Shown here piece after piece: positions 59,269 to 64,000 of a stretch of DNA of 64,000 nucleotides; position 1 is the stretch's first letter; every line of letters begins with the position of its first letter. Both the position numbers and the translations under genes were made by a program. The notes beneath the pieces are model-generated. The model saw only the letters and a program-made list of their open reading frames with translations. It was not told where the DNA came from and made no database searches. Location: NCBI GenBank assembly GCA_024225395.1, contig JAAEMR010000078.1:1-64000 (forward strand), read 5' to 3'. This DNA comes from Gammaproteobacteria bacterium. Lineage in GTDB: Bacteria > Pseudomonadota > Gammaproteobacteria > GCA-001735895.

Positions 59269-59910
59269 ATGAGTTTTGGTCGCTGGCTGCTGGTAAATAG
59301 CTTTACTATTATTCTACTTACCCTGTTTTTATTTGGGTATGTTTTTCGAAGCGAACTTCAGTTAGAGAATGCTTTTAATCAACTTTTAAATATTGAACCT
59401 GTACCGGCTTTATCTTTACCTGACTCTTCTAAGTCAATGCCTACAGAAAAAAATCAGGATGCAATTCAACAAAAAGACACTGATATCAAAACAATTTCCA
59501 GCCCCGTCATTGTTGAAAAGAAAGAAACTGATAAAGAAGCTCCTTCAAATTTATCAGCAGTGCCGACGGTATCAACTGTACCCCCGCCAAAGATCGAATC
59601 TGTTGAAATTCAGGGAGAGATAAATCAGCTGTATTTAGCCCGGCAGGCTTACTGGGATAAAAATTATGCGGATGCAATTTATTTTTATCGCCAGCTAATT
59701 CAGCAAAATAGAAATAACCCCGATTATCTGGGAGAACTGGGCAATATTTATTATTCACTGAATGATAACCAGAATGCTTCCAAATTATACTATCAGGCTG
59801 CTATGTTATTTGTGAATCAAAACCAGTCTGACAGGGCACATTTACTGGTTGCTCCTATAGTTGCGATGAATCGAGAGTTAGGGGAAAAACTTAAATTACA
59901 ACTTCAATAG
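59269..59910 (+). CDS. Membrane-anchored TPR protein
   Basis: The 213-residue product has an N-terminal membrane helix (about residues 8-25), an acidic/Ser/Pro-rich linker (about 45-115) and a C-terminal region with at least two TPR-like helix pairs (YLARQAYWDKNYADAIYFYR and YLGELGNIYYSLNDNQNASK). TPR units are protein-interaction scaffolds. It follows the orphan ParA closely, so the pair may act together. No named family is recognised. Confidence 0.75.
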   Translation: MSFGRWLLVNSFTIILLTLFLFGYVFRSELQLENAFNQLLNIEPVPALSLPDSSKSMPTEKNQDAIQQKDTDIKTISSPVIVEKKETDKEAPSNLSAVPTVSTVPPPKIESVEIQGEINQLYLARQAYWDKNYADAIYFYRQLIQQNRNNPDYLGELGNIYYSLNDNQNASKLYYQAAMLFVNQNQSDRAHLLVAPIVAMNRELGEKLKLQLQ

Positions 59911-59964
59911 CTGGTTGTTTCTGGGAAGCTTCTGTTTAAAGCTAAGAGTTAACTGTATACCCCC

Positions 59965-59991
59965 AAAAGCCCTAAATGCTCCAGGGTTTTT
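59965..59991 (+). terminator. Terminator after the ParA-TPR pair
   Basis: AAAAGCCCT (59965-59973) pairs with AGGGTTTTT (59983-59991) around a nine-base loop; one pair is G-U. The T-rich strand gives the run of five T. It lies 55 bases after the TPR gene stop. Confidence 0.65.
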
Positions 59992-60158
59992 CTCCAGTTG
60001 AATTGGGTTGTAATTTCAATAAAAAGCATTGAAATTAATACAGATTTATATTTTCCGAGTATAAGTAAATCGCTATTTATAACATTTATGTCTATAATAT
60101 CCCTGTTTAGCTGTGTTCCTTAAAGCTAAACTTTAAGTTTATTAATTAGGGTCAATAT

Positions 60159-60614
60159 ATGAGTAATTCAGAAGTGCAAAATAACTCTCAAATCAATCTT
60201 GATACAGGATGCATGGAGCGCCTTGCCGATACATTTGAAAGTAGTGCCAAACGCTGGGAATTAGTTGTATATCCTTCCATGGTTGCATTTGTAGTTCTGG
60301 CTGTTTACGGCTTTTATCTGATCTACACATTGTCACGAGACGTGCATAACATGACCCTGACTTTAACCACCCTGACTATTTCTGTTGATAGAAACATGAA
60401 TGACATGACCAACTCTATTCGCACAATGGACCATACGATGGTCAAGCTGGGGAACAATATTGGTAATATGGATGGGAATATTCAATCCATGACGCAAAAT
60501 ATTGCATCCATGACTCAGAATACAAATGCAATGGCGACCTCAACTTATTATATGCAGCGTAATATTCGTGATGTAGCAAGGCCTATGAATATTATGAGTC
60601 GATTTATGCCATAA
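60159..60614 (+). CDS. Membrane protein with seven-residue repeat
   Basis: The 151-residue product has one membrane helix (about residues 41-62) and then a long helix-forming segment (about 65-140) rich in Met, Asn and Thr. A seven-residue repeat is visible near residues 103-130: NIGNMDG, NIQSMTQ, NIASMTQ and NTNAMAT. Ile and Met fall four residues apart, as in a coiled coil. There are no charged heptad positions, which is unusual. No named family is recognised. It is separated from the TPR gene by a 248-base gap containing a terminator and a likely -10 (TATAAT at 60093-60098). The dynamin-like GTPase follows. Confidence 0.72.
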   Translation: MSNSEVQNNSQINLDTGCMERLADTFESSAKRWELVVYPSMVAFVVLAVYGFYLIYTLSRDVHNMTLTLTTLTISVDRNMNDMTNSIRTMDHTMVKLGNNIGNMDGNIQSMTQNIASMTQNTNAMATSTYYMQRNIRDVARPMNIMSRFMP

Positions 60615-60672
60615 CTGAGATTCTTGCCATAAATACAATTTCTTTCCACTGTTTGATGTATAAATACAGGCT

Positions 60673-62175
60673 ATGTTCTACCCTAGAAAAGCAATAGAGA
60701 CCCGTCTAAAGAATCTCGAAAAACATCTGGAACAGGAAAACCCCATTCTAATAGAGGCGGTACAGAGTTTTAAAGAACTGGATAGTATTGCTTATCGCAT
60801 GGGTCTGATTTCCCGTGAAGAATCTTATGCAACACAAATACCCTGGTGGCCTTTAATATCCATTCTAGGTACTTTTTCAGCGGGTAAATCTACCTTTATC
60901 AACTCGTTCCTGGGTACTAAATTACAAACATCGGGTAACCAGGCTGTAGATGATAAATTTACTGTCATTTGTTATACCAATGACGATAAAAGCCGAGTTT
61001 TACCCGGACTGGCGCTTGATGCTGATCCACGATTTCCATTTTTTAATATCAGCGATGATATTGATAAAGTAGCCCCTGGAGAAGGTGAGCGAGTTAATGC
61101 ATATTTACAGCTAAAAACGTCTCCTACCTTACCCATAAAAGGTAAGATACTGATCGATTCACCGGGCTTTGATGCAGATGCGCAAAGAAACTCTACCCTG
61201 AGAATTACCGATCATATTATCGATCTCTCTGATCTTGTGCTGGTATTTTTTGATGCACGTCATCCTGAACCCGGTGCTATGAAAGATACCCTGGAACACC
61301 TGGTTTCTAAATCAATCCAGCGAACCGATTCTACAAAATTTCTGTATATCCTTAATCAAATTGATACAGCAGCTAAAGAAGATAATCCGGAAGAAGTTGT
61401 CGGTGCCTGGCAACGTGCTTTATCTCAGAGTGGTTTAACGGCAGGCAAGTTCTACATGATTTATGATGAATCTTCATCTGACAGTATCCACGATGAAGAA
61501 TTACAGCAACGTTTCAAAATAAAGAAAGATTCTGATTTACAGGCTATCTATGATCGTATGCATCAGGTCGAAACAGAAAGGGCTTACCGGATTGTAGGTG
61601 CAATGGATAAAACGGCAAGTGGTATAGAGAATAAGGCAATACCTGCACTCAAAGCCGCTATCAGAAAGTGGACAAAACGCGTGCTGATAACAGATGCAGC
61701 TCTTTATGGAATCATTATTGGCCTGGGTAGTTATCTGGTTACTTCTCAGAATGCCTGGAATAATCTTTCGCCTTCGACCTTGATCGATGCTTATAATAAC
61801 AATCCACTTATGGGCTTAGGTTACTTTTTACTGACTTTTATAGTAATTTTTGGGATACATGTATTCAGTAGAAAATTATGGGCCACACGCATTTCCAGGC
61901 AACTACCAAGATCTGATATGCCTGGAAACCTGGTCACTGCATTTGAAAAAAATACACAAATATGGAGAAGTGTTTTTAATACATCTCCTCATGGATGGAA
62001 CCGAAGAGTTGCTCGCAAGTTACGCCGGGTGACTGAAAATTCCGGCTTATTTGTACAAAAACTTAATGATAGTTTTGCTAATCCTTCTGGTAGAGAATCT
62101 ACATTAAAGACTCAGGCAACGACTGATATCTCTTCTTTTGATGTTTCGCCACCTGAAACAAAGGTTGATATTTAG
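60673..62175 (+). CDS. Dynamin-like GTPase with C-terminal membrane segments
   Basis: The 500-residue product has a dynamin-family GTPase domain. The P-loop is GTFSAGKSTFINSF with Lys72, DSPGFDADAQ is the G3 motif, and LNQID supplies G4. Two hydrophobic helices near residues 341-360 and 380-402 form a membrane hairpin or two spans, like other bacterial membrane-bound dynamin-like proteins. A basic segment (RISRQLPRS) and a Ser/Thr-rich end follow. The family remodels or fuses membranes. It follows the seven-residue-repeat membrane protein by 58 bases and is likely cotranscribed with it. Confidence 0.83.
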   Translation: MFYPRKAIETRLKNLEKHLEQENPILIEAVQSFKELDSIAYRMGLISREESYATQIPWWPLISILGTFSAGKSTFINSFLGTKLQTSGNQAVDDKFTVICYTNDDKSRVLPGLALDADPRFPFFNISDDIDKVAPGEGERVNAYLQLKTSPTLPIKGKILIDSPGFDADAQRNSTLRITDHIIDLSDLVLVFFDARHPEPGAMKDTLEHLVSKSIQRTDSTKFLYILNQIDTAAKEDNPEEVVGAWQRALSQSGLTAGKFYMIYDESSSDSIHDEELQQRFKIKKDSDLQAIYDRMHQVETERAYRIVGAMDKTASGIENKAIPALKAAIRKWTKRVLITDAALYGIIIGLGSYLVTSQNAWNNLSPSTLIDAYNNNPLMGLGYFLLTFIVIFGIHVFSRKLWATRISRQLPRSDMPGNLVTAFEKNTQIWRSVFNTSPHGWNRRVARKLRRVTENSGLFVQKLNDSFANPSGRESTLKTQATTDISSFDVSPPETKVDI

Positions 62176-62220
62176 CTCCTAAATCCCGATCTGTCCGGTT
62201 CAGAAATCAGGTTTATATGA

Positions 62221-62412
62221 TTATTGAACAAGTAATATCAGTGCAATAACAAACGCAACTACCATAAGCAATGGTTTAATAGCCGACATCCAGTCGTCTT
62301 TTGTCGCTTTAGGAGAGTTCGCTGAGGCATGCTTCAGGCTGGGGTAAATCATGAACATCATGCCTACAATAAATATAGCTGAAATAATTTTTAACCAATC
62401 CACGTTTGTCAC
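62221..62412 (-). CDS. Small membrane protein
   Basis: The 63-residue product has two predicted membrane helices (about residues 8-24 and 46-62) joined by a short polar loop (HASANSPKATKDDW). The start is a GTG at 62412. It lies between the dynamin-like gene (convergent) and the YccA gene (same strand). No family is recognised with confidence; related small two-helix proteins occur widely in gammaproteobacteria. Confidence 0.55.
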   Translation of the reverse strand: MTNVDWLKIISAIFIVGMMFMIYPSLKHASANSPKATKDDWMSAIKPLLMVVAFVIALILLVQ

Positions 62413-62500
62413 CTTTATAAATAAGCCATCTCATGAATACTTGAGTTGTGCTTAAAATTTAACCTGAAATACTTTCCAGAATTAAAGCTATTTTGCCCAA

Positions 62501-62532
62501 TAAAAAAGCCGCTTTTAGTATAAAAGCGGCTT
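62501..62532 (-). terminator. Terminator downstream of the YccA gene
   Basis: A perfect 12-bp stem joins 62506-62517 with 62521-62532 around a three-base loop. Read on the minus strand it is followed by six T. It lies about 35 bases after the stop of the minus-strand Bax-inhibitor-type gene. Confidence 0.85.
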
Positions 62533-62565
62533 AATGAATACTAACTGAAAATATTATCTACAAGT

Positions 62566-63225
62566 TTAGTCGTCTGAAAATACGCCTAAAATGTGTAAAA
62601 GAGCAGTGAAAATATTCAGAATCGATAAGAACAGGCTGGCAGTAGCCATAATGTAATTTCTTTCACCACCATTAATGATAGATGAAGTTTCAAAAAGAAT
62701 AAAACCACTCATCACTAGAATCACACCAGAACTAACGGCAAGAGCTAAAGCGGGTATGGCCAGAAAGATGTTTAGTAAGCTTGCACCTAACACAACGAAT
62801 ATGCCTACCATCAGGAACCCACCCATGAAGCTGAAGTCCTTACGTGTAGTTAATGCATAACCTGATAAAGCCAGGAAAATAGCTCCTGTTCCGCCCATTG
62901 CTGTCATGACAATAGAAGGGTTAACAGCCAGGTAGTGAGCTAGCAATGGTCCAAGACCAAATCCTAGTAGGCCGGTAAAGGCGAATATTACAGGGATACC
63001 TGAAGCTGTATTAGCCGCTTTTGGTAGTACAAACCAGAGTAGAACTATAGCTGCAATGTTAGCGCCGAGAGCCATACCAAACGAAGCACCTGTCACTACA
63101 CCGATAAATGCCATTATGGCGCTGAAGACTAAAGTCATAGATAACAGGATGTAAGTGTTTCTAATAACTTTGTTAGTTTGTAGAATCGACGCTTCAGAAC
63201 GTTCGATTGTAGAATTTAATTGCAT
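62566..63225 (-). CDS. yccA: Bax inhibitor-1/YccA family membrane protein
   Basis: The 219-residue product has about seven predicted membrane helices across the length and the family start RNTYILLSMTLVFSAIMAF. In E. coli, YccA is a substrate and modulator of the FtsH protease; the family in general includes proton/calcium channel-like proteins. The C-terminal ends in SDD after ILNIFTALLHILGVF, typical of YccA. A strong terminator follows. The upstream region has a GGAGAGA-type ribosome site before the start at 63225. Confidence 0.93.
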   Translation of the reverse strand: MQLNSTIERSEASILQTNKVIRNTYILLSMTLVFSAIMAFIGVVTGASFGMALGANIAAIVLLWFVLPKAANTASGIPVIFAFTGLLGFGLGPLLAHYLAVNPSIVMTAMGGTGAIFLALSGYALTTRKDFSFMGGFLMVGIFVVLGASLLNIFLAIPALALAVSSGVILVMSGFILFETSSIINGGERNYIMATASLFLSILNIFTALLHILGVFSDD

Positions 63226-63426
63226 ATATCTCTCCGATTTAATTGATAATCATTTGACTCAATAATGCTATTTTAGGTTCCATTAAATTTCATATCAAGC
63301 ATTAATATGTTTAAAAAAATATGATTTTAGAACAGTTATATTTACATTGACTCAGCTAATCTGATTTACAAAGGTTAAATAGTGACGATTATTTTTTAAT
63401 CAATGATAAAAAATGTAAAAAAGCCT

Positions 63427-63454
63427 GTGACACGGCTGTTGAAATGATTATAAT
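63427..63454 (+). promoter_or_regulatory. Sigma-70-type promoter for tRNA-Ser
   Basis: GTGACA at 63427-63432 and TATAAT at 63449-63454 are spaced 16 bases apart; five of six and six of six positions match the consensus hexamers. The bases after the -10 (ACCGCGC) form a GC-rich discriminator, as in stringently controlled stable-RNA promoters. The predicted start lies about 90 bases before the tRNA. The rest of the 63226-63552 gap has no gene. Confidence 0.65.
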
Positions 63455-63552
63455 ACCGCGCTTTCGGGATAACCGAATAAAACGGCGGTTAACCGACGTA
63501 TGAGTTGCACCTCATGTTAACAAGTGTTTTCTCAAAATTTACAATTTATACA

Positions 63553-63640
63553 GGAGAGCTGGCAGAGTGGTCGAATGCGGCGGTCTTGAAAACCGTTGAC
63601 CGGAAACGGTCCATAGGTTCGAATCCTATGCTCTCCGCCA
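63553..63640 (+). tRNA. tRNA-Ser(UGA)
   Basis: The gene folds as a class II tRNA of 88 nucleotides including an encoded CCA. The acceptor arms GGAGAGC and GCTCTCC pair, the anticodon loop CTTGAAA holds TGA at 63587-63589, the variable arm is long, and the T arm has GGTTCGAATCC. The long variable arm and UGA anticodon identify serine. A Rho-independent terminator follows directly. Confidence 0.98.
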
Positions 63641-63645
63641 TATAT

Positions 63646-63678
63646 AAGCCCTAAGTAGTTGATACTTGGGGCTTTTTT
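63646..63678 (+). terminator. Terminator after tRNA-Ser
   Basis: A 12-bp stem, 63646-63657 with 63663-63674, has one G-U pair and a five-base loop; six T follow (63673-63678). It ends the tRNA transcript six bases after the CCA. Confidence 0.88.
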
Positions 63679-63695
63679 ATGCCTGGTTGAAAATG

Positions 63696-63715
63696 TATCC
63701 CCCAATCTATCCCCC
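63696..63715. repeat. Direct repeat TATCCCCC beside tRNA-Ser
   Basis: The octamer TATCCCCC occurs at 63696-63703 and again at 63708-63715, a 12-base period. G-rich repeats of the form GGGGGTAT, read on the other strand, are often found between a tRNA gene and a P4-type integrase gene in genomic islands. No integrase is visible to the window end. The stretch 63716-64000 has no recognisable gene. Confidence 0.45.
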
Positions 63716-63844
63716 AGAGTTATTTTTAATTACCCTGTTTTCATATATTAGAGTTCTGACTGTATAGGGTGATAAATAGATATTGTGTGAGTGCTATATC
63801 TATGATACCAGCCATCAGCAAAGTGCCAAAAGCGGAAGTTGAAC

Positions 63845-63893
63845 TGTCAGGATTTTTTACAAAACAGCGATTTAAGTGTAAAAATTTTTGACA
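63845..63893. promoter_or_regulatory. Pair of inverted 17-bp operator-like sites
   Basis: TGTAAAAATTTTTGACA at 63877-63893 (plus strand) and TGTAAAAAATCCTGACA at 63845-63861 (minus strand) agree in 14 of 17 positions. They are oppositely oriented with 15 bases between them, 32 bases centre to centre. The first is also nearly palindromic within a 19-bp window (63876-63894). This looks like a binding site for a dimeric regulator. The gene it serves is not visible; it may start beyond the right edge. Confidence 0.5.
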
Positions 63894-64000
63894 CCCTGAT
63901 ATTTCGCAGTTTCAAGGCTTATTTCTGTGTCAATAAGCAAAGAATGTACTTGGAAGGTAAGTCTCAAGAAAACTCTGAAGAAGCCATTTGACGCCATTTC

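Noticed and set aside
63803-63892. Short open frame of 29 codons after tRNA-Ser
   Set aside because: It has no ribosome site, overlaps the operator-like pair and lacks any recognisable sequence; a 42-codon frame on the other strand (63869-63997) has the same weakness.

Overview
This is a chromosomal segment of a moderately AT-rich, Gram-negative gammaproteobacterium. The order ubiG-(gph/mupP)-yciK with mtaD, mtnA, gyrA, serC, pheA, tyrA, cmk, rpsA and ihfB follows a block known from Pseudomonas. LPS genes (lpxB, kdsA, lapB), CmoA/CmoB and a CTP synthase-KdsA-enolase-FtsB-IspD run fit the same assignment. No gene in the window fixes the genus or metabolism. I see no phage genes, intact insertion sequence or CRISPR array.

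Layout: 1-267 holds the start of an unknown gene that runs off the left edge. 542-10163 is an accessory stretch: an RND efflux pair, a DUF192 protein, an alpha/beta hydrolase, a GlxA-like AraC regulator, a small lipoprotein, a secreted Met-Pro-Trp repeat protein, an MFS transporter and a degenerate NERD protein. 10264-13949 is a ppk1-ppx polyphosphate operon. 14121-17769 encodes a large acidic lipoprotein and a predicted outer-membrane barrel. The barrel gene's signal-peptide codons contain a textbook Rho-independent terminator.

17979-51220 is mostly core metabolism: lpxB, rnhB, dnaE, a SYLF-domain protein, the yciK/mupP/ubiG operon, mtaD and mtnA, gyrA, serC-serA-pheA-tyrA, cmk, rpsA, ihfB, lapB, pyrF, accA, tilS, galU, cmoAB, pyrG-kdsA, eno-ftsB and ispD. 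Three intergenic gaps here each carry a 137-144 bp inverted-repeat element whose arms are tandem CACGAAG- or CACAGAG-type heptamers; a decayed fourth copy lies after the barrel gene.

51410-62175 is the most unusual region. A periplasmic adaptor carries a Met/Gly/Asn/Pro-rich loop where a helical hairpin tip is expected. It is followed by a 1288-residue RND permease with a long lysine-rich, histone-H1-like tail, then two tandem secreted Asn/Pro/Met/Trp-rich proteins and an exported protein with an internal duplication. Next come an orphan ParA, a membrane-anchored TPR protein, a membrane protein with a seven-residue repeat, and a membrane-bound dynamin-like GTPase. The secreted proteins resemble the Met-Pro-Trp protein at 7743-8228. 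I propose, as inference only, that 51410-58495 encodes an export system for these low-complexity proteins or for a ligand they bind.

The right end holds a small membrane protein, a Bax-inhibitor-1/YccA protein, and tRNA-Ser(UGA) with a good promoter and terminator. Beyond the tRNA there is no recognisable gene. That stretch has a C-rich direct repeat of the sort seen beside tRNA-integrated islands, and a pair of inverted 17-bp operator-like sites.
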